Shown: in pieces, positions 6,806 to 14,676 of the stretch
Numbering within the stretch: the first letter of the stretch is position 1
Layout: every line of letters starts with the position of its first letter
Source of the DNA: Stenotrophomonas maltophilia
GTDB taxonomy: Bacteria; Pseudomonadota; Gammaproteobacteria; Xanthomonadales; Xanthomonadaceae
Assembly: GCA_002387845.1 (NCBI GenBank)
Contig: DGLB01000006.1
Span: forward strand, 8,226 to 23,157
DNA length: 14,932 nt
Direction of reading: 5' to 3'
Notes under the pieces: model-generated
Databases searched by the model: none
What the model saw: the letters and a program-made list of their open reading frames with translations, nothing else
Told to the model about the DNA's origin: nothing
Program-made: the position numbers and the translations under genes

Positions 6806-6849
6806 GCGCGCTGCGATCCGCAGCGCGCAGATTGCGACATCCTGTCGCA
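6806..6849. other. Two tandem perfect hairpins after the deaminase gene
   Basis: GCGCGCTGCG/CGCAGCGCGC (6806-6815/6819-6828, loop ATC, 10 bp) is followed four bases later by TGCGACA/TGTCGCA (6833-6839/6843-6849, loop TCC, 7 bp). They begin 15 nt after the deaminase stop and could terminate or stabilise its transcript. Only short T stretches follow. Paired hairpins with 3-nt loops also fit a REP-type palindromic pair. Confidence 0.55.
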
Positions 6850-7055
6850 GTGGAATACGCGCAGTCATGAATGCTTCAGAGACGCGTAGTACTGCTGGAG
6901 CATTGGGAACACAGGGGCTTTCGCATTGAGGTCAGTGTGCAGACGGCGTCAACGCGATGTCGCTACGCGCACTGCACATCGCCGTTACGTTGCATGCACT
7001 GATCTTTACGCATGCTTGGCACGCGCCCCTCTCCCTCTTCCGAATCGACGCGACC

Positions 7056-7391
7056 ATGCCCCCAGTATCGTTTTCCGTTCCTGCCGTGATCAATGTGGAT
7101 GCCGAAGTGAACTACTGGCGGCAGCGTCATGCCGACGGCCTCATGGGCAGCGGGTCGTTCGGCCACTACGTGCCGTGGATCAAATTCGCCTGCGACTCGC
7201 TGATCACCCATCCGCGTGCCAGCGATGACGAGCGCGAAGCCACGTTCCAGACCGAGTACGCGCTGAAGATCATGCCGCGCCTGACCGAAGACGAAGCGCG
7301 CGCCTTTGTCGACCAGTGCTGGGAGCATGTCTACCTCAGCACGCACACCGACCGCGCCGCGCGCCCGCGTTTGATTGCCGCCAGCGCCTGA
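7056..7391 (+). CDS. Hypothetical protein, 111 residues
   Basis: I do not recognise this protein. The product is soluble-looking, with no signal peptide or membrane segment from ATG 7056. Visible features are an aromatic N-terminal stretch (VNYWRQRHADG, about 18-28), GSFGHYVPWIKFACDS and an acidic helical region with LTEDEARAFVDQCWEHVYL. Codon use looks like that of its neighbours. No good Shine-Dalgarno is visible at 7056. An upstream ATG at 6957 would add 33 residues including a moderately hydrophobic stretch, but it also lacks a ribosome-binding site, so the start is uncertain. It is followed 72 nt later by the iron-permease-like gene on the same strand, possibly co-transcribed. It looks like a lineage-restricted gene. 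Confidence 0.7.
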   Translation: MPPVSFSVPAVINVDAEVNYWRQRHADGLMGSGSFGHYVPWIKFACDSLITHPRASDDEREATFQTEYALKIMPRLTEDEARAFVDQCWEHVYLSTHTDRAARPRLIAASA

Positions 7392-7463
7392 TTGCAGCGG
7401 CTGCACGGGACCTACACGCAGCACCTCTGAAGATGCCAGCCATTCTGGCCGGGGGTGCAAGCG

Positions 7464-7853
7464 ATGAACCTGCGTGATCTGTTCAACACGGTGGCCAAGA
7501 AGGCCGCCCGGGCCACCGGGCGGCCGTGGACGTTTCTGGCCGCCGTTGCCATCGTGGTGATCTGGGGCGTGACCGGCCCCGTGTTCCAGTTCAATGACAC
7601 CTGGCAGCTGGTGATCAACACCGGCACCACCATCATTACCTTTCTGATGGTGTTTCTGATCCAGCACACCCAGAACGCGGACGCGGCCGCCGTGCAGATC
7701 AAGCTGGACGAGCTGATCCGCGCGGTGGGCGAGGCCAACAACGAATTGCTGGATCTGGAAGAGCTGGATGAGGACCGGCTGGAGGAAATCCGTCGCGAGT
7801 ACGAGCAGATGGCACAGGCGGCACGGGCCATGCTGGAGAAGAAGCGGACCTGA
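7464..7853 (+). CDS. Low-affinity iron permease family membrane protein
   Basis: This 129-residue inner-membrane protein matches the bacterial low-affinity iron permease family (Fet4-related in name) as I remember it. Two hydrophobic helices are visible at about 22-43 (TFLAAVAIVVIWGVTGPVF) and 47-67, the latter within the family-typical DTWQLVINTGTTIITFLMVF and followed by LIQHTQN. A charged cytoplasmic tail follows: QIKLDELIRA, a Leu/Glu-rich segment and a probable coiled coil to the end. Iron transport by these short bacterial forms is not well proven, so the name is by family only. The start at ATG 7464 has GGGGGT upstream; GTG 7455 is a possible alternative. Its stop is 21 bp from the convergent smeF stop. 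Confidence 0.88.
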   Translation: MNLRDLFNTVAKKAARATGRPWTFLAAVAIVVIWGVTGPVFQFNDTWQLVINTGTTIITFLMVFLIQHTQNADAAAVQIKLDELIRAVGEANNELLDLEELDEDRLEEIRREYEQMAQAARAMLEKKRT

Positions 7854-7867
7854 TGCCCAACCTGCGG

Positions 7868-7884
7868 CGCGCGATCACCGCGCG
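7868..7884. other. Small GC hairpin at the convergent ends of the permease and smeF genes
   Basis: CGCGCG (7868-7873) and CGCGCG (7879-7884) can pair around ATCAC, overlapping the smeF stop codon. It is the only structure seen where smeDEF transcription should end. It lacks a T-run and is a simple CG palindrome, so a terminator role is doubtful. Confidence 0.25.
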
Positions 7885-9272
7885 GCCACGCCCCGCTCGT
7901 GCCAGCCACCGCCCAGTACCTTGTACAGCGCCACCTGGTTGGACTGCTGGGCCAGTTGCGTCGCCACCAGCGACTGTCGCGCGCTGTACGCGGTGCGACG
8001 CGCATCGAGCAACGTCAGGAAACTGTCCAGGCCGGCGTCATAGCGCGCCTGCGAGAGGGTCTGGGCCTGCTCGGCGGCGGCCACCAGTGCCTGCTGCGCC
8101 TCCATCTGTGCATCCAGGCTGTCGTTGAGCGCCAGCGCGTCGGCCGCTTCGCGGAAGCCGGACTGGATCGCCTTCTCGTACTGGGCCAGCGCGATATCGC
8201 GATTGGCATTGGCCACGCCCAACCCGGCGCGCAGTTTGCCGCCCTGGAAAATCGGCAGGCTGATCTGCGGCATGAAGCTCCACACCCGGGTGCCACTGTC
8301 GAACAACCCCGACAGTTCGTCCGACGCCGAACCGATGCTGCCGGTCAGGCGGATGGAGGGGAAGAATGCCGCGCGCGCCGCGCCGATGTTGGCATTGGCG
8401 GCCAGCAGCAGGTGCTCGGCTGACATCACATCCGGGCGACGCAGCAGCACTTCACCCGGGACACCGGCCGGAATGGCGCGCACGGCAGCCACCTCCAGCA
8501 CGGCACCGTCGGGCAGTGCACTGTCGTCGACCGGGCCTCCGGCCAGCAGGGTCAAGGCGTTGCGGTCCTGTGCCACCTGGCCCTGGTAACGGGCCACGTC
8601 GGAGCGCGCGGTTTCGACCAGGGTACGGGTCTGGCTGAGCTCCAGCGCCGACGCACCGCCCAACTGGTGACGCGCTTCGGTCAGGCGCAGCGAGTCCTGG
8701 TGCGCGGCCAGGGTGTCCTGCGCGATGCGCAGCTGCTCGCGGTCAGCGCCCAGGGTCAGCCACGCATTGGCCACTTCGGCCACCAGCGCCAACTGCGCAC
8801 TGCGTCGATTGGCCGCTTCGGCGAAGTACTGCTGCAACGCAGCCTCGCTGAGGTTGCGCACGCGTCCGAACAGGTCCAGCTCGAACTCGGCCACGCCGAG
8901 GTTGGCGCTGAACTGCTCGGCCACCGGCGCGTCGCCACCAGTGCGGGTCATCTGACCCTGCGCGGTAACGGCGGGCACGCGGTCGGCGCGCTGGATGCGG
9001 TACTGCGCACGGGCCTTTTCAACGTTGAGCACGGCCACGCGCAGGTCGCGGTTGTTGTCCAGCGCCTGGTCGATGACGGTCTGCAGGCGGGCGTCGACGA
9101 AGTAGTCGCGCCAGCCGATGGCATCAACCTCGACCGCCGCCGCCGTGGAGGCGGTGGCCGGCCACTGCGACGGGATGGCCGGAGCGACCTCGGTGCTGCG
9201 CGGCTCAAGCATGCTGCAGCCGGAGGCAAGTAGAACGGCGAGAAGTGTGATTGAAAGGGTTGAAGACTTCAT
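7875..9272 (-). CDS. smeF: Outer-membrane efflux channel lipoprotein (SmeF-type, TolC/NodT family)
   Basis: This 465-residue protein should form the trimeric outer-membrane duct of the efflux pump. The N-terminus has a lipoprotein signal with lipobox ASGC (Cys19 followed by Ser). Family features include WRDYFVDARLQTVIDQAL, the helical DNRDLRVAVLNVEKARAQY, the EFDLF-like VAEFELDLFGRVRNLSEAA, and in the second half RRPDVMSAEH, ARAAFFPSIRLTGSIG and LSLPIFQ-like ISLPIFQGGKLRAG. The length matches SmeF/OprM proteins. Two ATGs lie close together: 9284 and 9272. The second is preferred because GGA lies seven bases before it and the signal peptide is then of normal form. It is the last gene of the operon, 112 nt after smeE, an unusually wide gap filled by a repeat element. 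Confidence 0.93.
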   Translation of the reverse strand: MKSSTLSITLLAVLLASGCSMLEPRSTEVAPAIPSQWPATASTAAAVEVDAIGWRDYFVDARLQTVIDQALDNNRDLRVAVLNVEKARAQYRIQRADRVPAVTAQGQMTRTGGDAPVAEQFSANLGVAEFELDLFGRVRNLSEAALQQYFAEAANRRSAQLALVAEVANAWLTLGADREQLRIAQDTLAAHQDSLRLTEARHQLGGASALELSQTRTLVETARSDVARYQGQVAQDRNALTLLAGGPVDDSALPDGAVLEVAAVRAIPAGVPGEVLLRRPDVMSAEHLLLAANANIGAARAAFFPSIRLTGSIGSASDELSGLFDSGTRVWSFMPQISLPIFQGGKLRAGLGVANANRDIALAQYEKAIQSGFREAADALALNDSLDAQMEAQQALVAAAEQAQTLSQARYDAGLDSFLTLLDARRTAYSARQSLVATQLAQQSNQVALYKVLGGGWHERGVAAR

Positions 9273-9303
9273 TGGAATTTCCATCCCGAAAGGGGCACGT
9301 AAC

Positions 9304-9363
9304 CCATCTGGAGAAGAGCCCCCTTCGTGTTGAAGGGGGCGCGCCGAAGGCGGGGGGATTAGG
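9304..9363 (+). repeat. 60-bp intergenic repeat, copy 2, inside the efflux operon
   Basis: This block matches copy 1 at 1589-1648 (opposite strand) at 51 of 60 positions without gaps. Its main stem is GCCCCCTTC/GAAGGGGGC (9318-9326/9332-9340, loop GTGTT), 9 bp as in copy 1 although several bases differ, so pairing is preserved. A second short stem, CGCC-GAA-GGCG, follows. It lies in the smeE-smeF spacer, so the operon mRNA carries its complement, which also folds. Confidence 0.75.
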
Positions 9364-9384
9364 TGGAATGCGTGGGCGGCGACA

Positions 9385-12300
9385 TCAGCCGGCGCGCAGG
9401 CGCCGGTTGAACAGTCGCTGCACGATTACGAAGAACAAGGGAATGAAGAACACACCCAGCAGCGTGCCCACCACCATGCCACCCAGCACACCGGTACCGA
9501 TCGCACGCTGTGCACCGGAACCGGCACCGGAGGCAATCGCCAGCGGCAGCACGCCCAGCCCGAATGCCAGCGAGGTCATGATGATCGGACGCAGGCGGTC
9601 GCGCACGGCATGCATGGTCGCCTCGATCAGCCCCACGCCCTTCTCCAGGTTCTCCTTGGCAAATTCCACGATCAGGATCGCGTTCTTGCTGGTCAGGCCC
9701 ACCGTGGTCAGCATCGCCACCTGGAAGTAGATGTCGCGCTCCATGCCACGGAAGGTGTTGGCCAGCACCGCGCCCAGAATGCCCAGCGGGGCCACCAGCA
9801 GCACCGACGTCGGCACGCTCCAGCTTTCATACAGCGCGGCCAGGCACAGGAACACGATCAGCAGCGACAGCGTGTACAGCAGCGGGGTCTGCGAACCGGC
9901 CTGGCGTTCCTGGTAGGACAGCGCGGTCCACTCGATCTCGAAGCCCGGCGGCAGGTCCTTGGCGATGCGCTCGATCTCGGCCATGGCATCACCGGAAGCG
10001 ACGCCCGGAGCGGGCTCACCCTGGATTTCCATCGCAGACACGCCGTTGTAGCGCTCCAGTCGCGGCGAACCGTAGTCCCAGCGTTTGGACGCGAAGGCAC
10101 TGAACGGCACCATCTCACCGGCCGTGTTCTTCACCGACCAGACGTTGAAGTCGTCCGGGTTCATGCGGAAGTTGGCATCGGCCTGCACGTACACGCGCTT
10201 GACCCGGCCACGGTCGATGAAGTCATCGATGTAGCTGCTGCCCCATGCGGTGGCCAGGGTATTGTTGATCGAGCTGATCGACAGGCCCAGCGCATTGGCC
10301 TTCTCCACGTCCACGTCGATGCGCAGCTGCGGGGTGTCTTCCTGGCCGTTCGGGCGCACGTTGGCCAGCAGCGTGCTCTGACCGGCAGCCCCAAGCAGCT
10401 GGTTGCGCGCGTTCAACAGCGCCTCATGACCCTGGCCGCTGTTGTCCTTCAGGAAGAAGGTGTAGCCCGAACCAATGCCCAGCTCCGGCATGGCCGGCGG
10501 CGGGAAGGCGAAGATGAAGGCGTCCTTGATCTGGCCCAGTGCCCCCATCGCGCGACCGGTGATCGGGCCCACGCCCTGGTCGGCGTCGCGCTCGCTCCAG
10601 TCCTTGAGCTTGATGAACGCCATGCCCGCGTTCTGGCCCATGCCGGCGAAGCTGAAGCCCTGCACCGAGAACACCGACTCGACCGCCTCGGTTTCATTCT
10701 TCAGGAAATGGTCTTCCAGCTTGTACATCGCCTCCAGGGTGCGTTCCTGGGTAGCGCCGACCGGGGTCTGCACCAGCGCCATCAGGATGCCCTGGTCTTC
10801 ATTGGGCAGGAACGAGCTGGGCAGGCGCGCGAACAGCAGGCCCATCACCACCGCCAGTGCGGCAAACACGGCCATGAAGCGGCCCGGACGGGCAATGATG
10901 CCCTTGACGCCACGCTGGTAGGTTTCGCTGGAGCGGTCGAAGCCACGGTTGAAACCGTTGAAGAAGCGACCGGCCCAGCCCTTGTGTGCGGTGTGGTGCT
11001 CGCCCTTCTTCAGCGGCTTGAGCATGGTGGCGCACAGCGCCGGGGTCAGCACGATGGCGACCAGCACCGACAAGGCCATGGCCGACACGATGGTGGCCGA
11101 GAACTGCCGGTAGATGACGCCGGTGGAGCCGGTCATGAACGCCATCGGCACGAACACCGCCGACAGCACCAGGCCGATACCGACCAGTGCGCCGGTGATC
11201 TGGCTCATGGACTTGCGGGTGGCCTCCAGCGGCGAGAGCCCCTCTTCGGACATGATGCGCTCGACGTTCTCCACCACCACGATGGCATCGTCGACCAGCA
11301 GGCCAATCGCCAGCACCATGGCGAACATGGTCAGCATGTTGATCGAGAAGCCCAGTGCGGCCAGCACGCCGAACGTGCCCAGCAGCACCACCGGCACCGC
11401 GATGGTCGGAATCAGGGTGGCGCGGAAGTTCTGCAGGAACAGATACATCACCACGAACACCAGCACGATGGCTTCGATCAGGGTTTTGATCACGCCCTTG
11501 ATCGAGACCTGCACGAACGGGGTGGTGTCATACGGCACCACGGTTTCCAGCCCGGCCGGGAAGTTGGCCTTCATGTCCTCCAGCGCGGCGCGCACGCCAT
11601 TGGCGGTATCCAGCGCGTTCGCGCCGGTGGCCAGGGTGATGGCGATACCGGTGGAGGGCTTGCCGTTGTATCGGGTGACGAAGTCGTAGCTTTCCGCACC
11701 CAGCTCAACCCGGGCCACATCGCCCAGGCGCAGCTCGCTGCCATCGGTGCCACCGCGGACCAGGATGTTGCGGAACTGTTCCGGGGTCTGCAGGCGGTCC
11801 TGTGCGTTGATGGTGGCGTTGAGCTGCTGGCCCTTCACCGACGGTGCACCCCCCAGCTGGCCGATGGCGACCTGGGCGTTCTGTGCGGTGATGGCGGCGG
11901 TCACTTCATCGACCGACAGCTTGTAGGTGTGCAGCTTGTTGGGGTCCAGCCAGATACGCATGGCGTACTTGCCACCGAATACCTGGATATTGCCCACGCC
12001 GGGCACGCGGCTGAGCGTGTCGACGATGTTGGAGCCCACGTAGTCGGCGATGTCGTTGGCGTCCATGCTGCCATCGTTGGACACAAAGCCGATCACCTGC
12101 AGGAAGCCGCTGCTGGACTTGGCCACGTTGATGCCCTGCCGCTGCACTTCCTGCGGCAGCAGCGGCATGGCCAGCTGCAGCTTGTTCTGCACCTGCACCT
12201 GGGCGATGTCCGGGTTGGTGCCGGCCTCGAAGGTGAGGGTGATGGTGGCCATGCCATTGGCCGAGCTGTTGGACGAGAAGTAGATCAGGCCATCGATGCC

Positions 12301-12510
12301 CTTCATGTTCTGCTCGATGATCTGGGTCACCGAGTCTTCCACCACCTTGGCCGATGCGCCCGGGTAGGTGGCGCTGATTTCAACGGCCGGCGGGGCCACT
12401 TCGGGGTACATCGACACGGGCAGCTTCACCACCGCCAGCGCACCGGCAAGCATGATGATGATCGCGATCACCCACGCGAAGATGGGTCGATCAATGAAAA
12501 AACGAGCCAT
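9385..12510 (-). CDS. smeE: RND multidrug efflux transporter (SmeE-type, HAE1 family)
   Basis: This 1041-residue inner-membrane transporter uses proton import to drive drug export through the adaptor and channel encoded on either side. It begins MARFFIDRPIFAWVIAII, typical of AcrB/MexB relatives, and has the full length of the family. The TM4 aspartates of the proton relay are Asp407 and Asp408 in GLLVDDAIVVVENVER. Their partners are Lys942 (GLTSKNAIL), Arg972 (RLRP) and Thr979, matching AcrB K940, R971 and T978. The segment ALVGIGLVLSAVFVPMAF is also conserved. The gene starts 12 nt after smeD, with GGAGA five bases before the ATG, so the two are translated from one mRNA. From the SmeDEF assignment, substrates would include quinolones, tetracycline and chloramphenicol; this is inferred from the family. 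Confidence 0.97.
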   Translation of the reverse strand: MARFFIDRPIFAWVIAIIIMLAGALAVVKLPVSMYPEVAPPAVEISATYPGASAKVVEDSVTQIIEQNMKGIDGLIYFSSNSSANGMATITLTFEAGTNPDIAQVQVQNKLQLAMPLLPQEVQRQGINVAKSSSGFLQVIGFVSNDGSMDANDIADYVGSNIVDTLSRVPGVGNIQVFGGKYAMRIWLDPNKLHTYKLSVDEVTAAITAQNAQVAIGQLGGAPSVKGQQLNATINAQDRLQTPEQFRNILVRGGTDGSELRLGDVARVELGAESYDFVTRYNGKPSTGIAITLATGANALDTANGVRAALEDMKANFPAGLETVVPYDTTPFVQVSIKGVIKTLIEAIVLVFVVMYLFLQNFRATLIPTIAVPVVLLGTFGVLAALGFSINMLTMFAMVLAIGLLVDDAIVVVENVERIMSEEGLSPLEATRKSMSQITGALVGIGLVLSAVFVPMAFMTGSTGVIYRQFSATIVSAMALSVLVAIVLTPALCATMLKPLKKGEHHTAHKGWAGRFFNGFNRGFDRSSETYQRGVKGIIARPGRFMAVFAALAVVMGLLFARLPSSFLPNEDQGILMALVQTPVGATQERTLEAMYKLEDHFLKNETEAVESVFSVQGFSFAGMGQNAGMAFIKLKDWSERDADQGVGPITGRAMGALGQIKDAFIFAFPPPAMPELGIGSGYTFFLKDNSGQGHEALLNARNQLLGAAGQSTLLANVRPNGQEDTPQLRIDVDVEKANALGLSISSINNTLATAWGSSYIDDFIDRGRVKRVYVQADANFRMNPDDFNVWSVKNTAGEMVPFSAFASKRWDYGSPRLERYNGVSAMEIQGEPAPGVASGDAMAEIERIAKDLPPGFEIEWTALSYQERQAGSQTPLLYTLSLLIVFLCLAALYESWSVPTSVLLVAPLGILGAVLANTFRGMERDIYFQVAMLTTVGLTSKNAILIVEFAKENLEKGVGLIEATMHAVRDRLRPIIMTSLAFGLGVLPLAIASGAGSGAQRAIGTGVLGGMVVGTLLGVFFIPLFFVIVQRLFNRRLRAG

Positions 12511-12522
12511 GGAATTCTCCGC

Positions 12523-13692
12523 TTACTGCTTGCCGGCGGCGGCAGCTGCCGGGGCAGCCGGAGCCGCGCCCTGTTCGGTGGCCTGCACGGGCATGCCCGG
12601 CTGGATCTTCTGCAGGCCTTCGACAATGACCTTGTCGCCCGGCTGCAGGCCGTCCTCGACCAGCCACTTGTCACCCAGTGCGCGGCTGACCTTGACCGGG
12701 CGGACCTCGACCTTGTTGTCCTTGCCGACCACCATGGCCGTGGTGTCGCCCTTGGCATCGCGGGCGATGCCCTGCATGGGGACCAGCAGCGCGTTCTCGC
12801 GCACGCCGCTGCCCACCACGGCACGCACGTACATGCCGGGCATCAGCACCTGGTCGGGGTTTTCCACCTTCACGCGCAGCGCGTAGCTGCCGGTGGTGGG
12901 GTCGACGCTGACTTCAGAGAACTCCAGCGTGCCCTTGTGCGAGAACTCGCTGCCGTCTTCGAGCAGGATGGTGACCGGCAGGGTCTGGTTGTCCTTGAGG
13001 CGACCGGCGGCCAGCTCGCGGCGCAGTTCCAGCAGTTCGGCGGCGGACTGGGTGAGGTCAACGTAGATGGGGTCGAGCTGCTGCACGGTGGCCAGCGCAT
13101 CGGCCTGGCCGGCGCTGACCAGCGCGCCCTGGGTGACGCTGGATTTGCCGATGCGGCCGGCGATGGGCGCGGTGATGCGGGCGTAGCCCAGGGTGACGTT
13201 GGCGGCATCCAGCGACGCCTTGGCGGCACCGACGTCGGCGTCAGCCTGCTTCTGCGCAGCCACGGCGTTTTCCAGGTCCTGCTGGCTGACCGCGTCGACC
13301 TTGGCCAGTTCGCTGATGCGCTTGGCACTGAGGCGGGCGGCATTGGCGGTGGCCTCGGCGCGGACCAGCTGGGCGCGGGCGCTGTTGGCCTGGGCGCGGT
13401 AGCTGGCGTCGTCGATCTGGTACAGGGGCTGGCCGGCGCTGACCAGGCCGCCTTCGGTGAACAGGCGCTTGGCCACGATGCCGCTGACCTGGGGGCGCAC
13501 TTCGGCGACCAGGAAGGCGTTGGTGCGGCCGGGCAGTTCCCGGGTCAGGCCGACCTGCTCGCTCTTCAGCGTAGCGACGGTGACCTGGCCAGGACCGCCC
13601 TGTGGGCCCTGCTGTTCGCCGCCGCCACAGGCAGACAGGCTGAGGGCAACCGCCAGGGACAGTGCGAGGTAACGATAACGGGTGGATGACAT
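12523..13692 (-). CDS. smeD: Periplasmic adaptor (membrane fusion) lipoprotein, SmeD-type
   Basis: This 389-residue adaptor links the RND pump to the outer-membrane channel. The start at ATG 13692 gives a lipoprotein signal with lipobox LSAC and Cys22 followed by glycines; a longer in-frame start at 13758 would add a non-signal-like stretch. Domains in order are the first half of the lipoyl domain (about 62-94, with VRPQVSGIV and LFTEGGLVSAGQPLYQID), an alpha-helical hairpin rich in Ala/Gln (about 95-170), the second lipoyl half (ARITAPIAGRIG, about 171-205), then the beta-barrel and membrane-proximal domains including GMYVRAVVG. An Ala-rich tail ends the protein. It is the first gene of smeDEF. 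Its promoter lies inside the SmeT-type operator, leaving a leader of about 80 nt. Confidence 0.95.
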   Translation of the reverse strand: MSSTRYRYLALSLAVALSLSACGGGEQQGPQGGPGQVTVATLKSEQVGLTRELPGRTNAFLVAEVRPQVSGIVAKRLFTEGGLVSAGQPLYQIDDASYRAQANSARAQLVRAEATANAARLSAKRISELAKVDAVSQQDLENAVAAQKQADADVGAAKASLDAANVTLGYARITAPIAGRIGKSSVTQGALVSAGQADALATVQQLDPIYVDLTQSAAELLELRRELAAGRLKDNQTLPVTILLEDGSEFSHKGTLEFSEVSVDPTTGSYALRVKVENPDQVLMPGMYVRAVVGSGVRENALLVPMQGIARDAKGDTTAMVVGKDNKVEVRPVKVSRALGDKWLVEDGLQPGDKVIVEGLQKIQPGMPVQATEQGAAPAAPAAAAAGKQ

Positions 13693-13773
13693 GGTGGGGG
13701 CTCGCAGCAAACAGAAAGTGGAAGGGGGTCCGCTCTCGTAACTACGGGCAGACCTCACCGAGGATCAGTGGGG

Positions 13774-13809
13774 CGTAAATATACATACATGCATGTTTGT
13801 TTGTAAACG
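13774..13809. promoter_or_regulatory. SmeT-type operator in the smeT-smeD divergent region
   Basis: An AT-rich pseudopalindrome in GC-rich DNA is centred on the perfect 10-bp palindrome ACATGCATGT (13787-13796), with partly symmetrical flanks and outer CGT/ACG arms. Read on the minus strand, GTTTACAAACAAACATGCAT followed by GTATGTATAT is nearly the SmeT site described for S. maltophilia as I remember it. It overlaps the smeD promoter, so bound repressor should block smeDEF and probably also smeT. Confidence 0.85.
13778..13807 (-). promoter_or_regulatory. Probable smeDEF promoter inside the operator
   Basis: On the minus strand TTTACA (13807-13802) and TATATT (13783-13778) are 18 nt apart and resemble -35 and -10 boxes. 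Both lie within the pseudopalindrome, which fits repression by blocking RNA polymerase. Confidence 0.65.
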
Positions 13810-13811
13810 GG

Positions 13812-13817
13812 TACAAT
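13812..13817 (+). promoter_or_regulatory. Possible -10 box of smeT
   Basis: TACAAT matches the -10 consensus at five of six bases and lies 36 nt before the smeT ATG. A -35 at normal spacing would fall in the ACATGCATGT core and is a poor match, so the operator core may overlap this promoter too. Confidence 0.45.
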
Positions 13818-13853
13818 TCAGGCCGGTTTCATCCAGCACGTGCACAAAGCGCA

Positions 13854-14522
13854 ATGGCCAGAAAAACCAAAGAAGAGGCCATGGCCACCCGCGAGGGCAT
13901 CCTCGACGCGGCCCAGGCCTGTTTCCATGAGTTCGGGGTCGCGGGCACCAGCCTGGCGATGATTGGCGAGCGCGCGGGTTATACCCGTGGCGCGGTGTAC
14001 TGGCACTTCAAGAACAAGACGGAAGTGCTGACGGCGATGATCGACCGCGAGCGCATTCCGTTCATCGAGCGCCTGCGTCGCACGGCCTCGTCCAAGCGCA
14101 CCACGCCGGTGCTGGACCTGCGCTCGGCACTGTTGGTGTCATTCCAGGAGCTGGCCGAAGACGAGCGCCTGCGCAACATGATGGAGATCATGCTGCGCAA
14201 CGATCTGTCGGTGGAAAGCCAGGCAATGCAGGAGCTGCAGCGCGAGGCCTCGCGCGAGGAGCTGGGCATCATTGCCGCCGCGATGCAGCGCGCGCGCGAC
14301 CTGGGTCAACTGCGCCCGAACGTGGACGTGGACACGGTGGCGCGCATCATCAGCACCAGCCTGACCGGCGTGCTGTACAGCTCGATGCTGGAGCCGGAGC
14401 TGTTCGACCTGCAGCGCGACGGTGCCGAGACGCTCGATGCGATCTTCGGCGCATTCGTGCTGCCGGGCGTATTCGTGCCGGGTTCACCGCCGGAAGCCCT
14501 GCCGACCGAGGACGAGGCGTAA
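13854..14522 (+). CDS. smeT: TetR-family repressor of the efflux operon (SmeT-type)
   Basis: This 222-residue transcription factor is read divergently from smeDEF and should repress it until a ligand releases the DNA. It begins MARKTKEEA, as in SmeT, AcrR and TtgR relatives; the ATG at 13854 is chosen for this reason over in-frame upstream codons that lie within the promoter and operator. The TetR helix-turn-helix covers about residues 33-52, with the recognition part AGYTRGAVYWHFKNKTEVL (41-59). The ligand-binding domain contains ELAEDERLRNMMEIMLRND and RARDLGQLRP, and the end GVFVPGSPPEALP resembles the SmeT C-terminus from memory. Both domains look intact, so there is no sign of a repressor knock-out of the kind that causes pump overexpression. 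Confidence 0.94.
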   Translation: MARKTKEEAMATREGILDAAQACFHEFGVAGTSLAMIGERAGYTRGAVYWHFKNKTEVLTAMIDRERIPFIERLRRTASSKRTTPVLDLRSALLVSFQELAEDERLRNMMEIMLRNDLSVESQAMQELQREASREELGIIAAAMQRARDLGQLRPNVDVDTVARIISTSLTGVLYSSMLEPELFDLQRDGAETLDAIFGAFVLPGVFVPGSPPEALPTEDEA

Positions 14523-14582
14523 CGCCCTCTCCTCCTGCTCGCTGCCTCCTCCCGCTCGCTGCGATTGCAATCTCTACGTATC

Positions 14583-14599
14583 GCCGGGCGGTGCCCGGC
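14583..14599 (+). terminator. Hairpin downstream of smeT, possible weak terminator
   Basis: GCCGGGC and GCCCGGC form a perfect 7-bp stem around GGT, about 60 nt after the smeT stop, followed by TTCTGTTGG. The tail is only moderately T-rich. A degenerate SMAG/REP-like palindrome is an alternative. Confidence 0.4.
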
Positions 14600-14676
14600 T
14601 TCTGTTGGATTTGGGCGAACAGCCGGTGGTCATCGGTTCCGTGGTTTGGCGGATCGGGATGGGCGTTCCGGGGGAC

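Noticed and set aside
7392..7463. A possible promoter (TTGCAG ... TACACG) before the iron-permease-like gene
   Set aside because: The spacing is only about 15 nt and the -10 match is poor, so read-through from the upstream gene is as likely.
9610..13689. A 4-kb stop-free frame on the plus strand opposite smeE and smeD, coding for 1359 residues
   Set aside because: It is a shadow of strong G/C third-position bias in the real genes. The predicted protein is rich in His, Gln, Gly, Arg and Val without domains, and it crosses a gene boundary with no ribosome-binding site.
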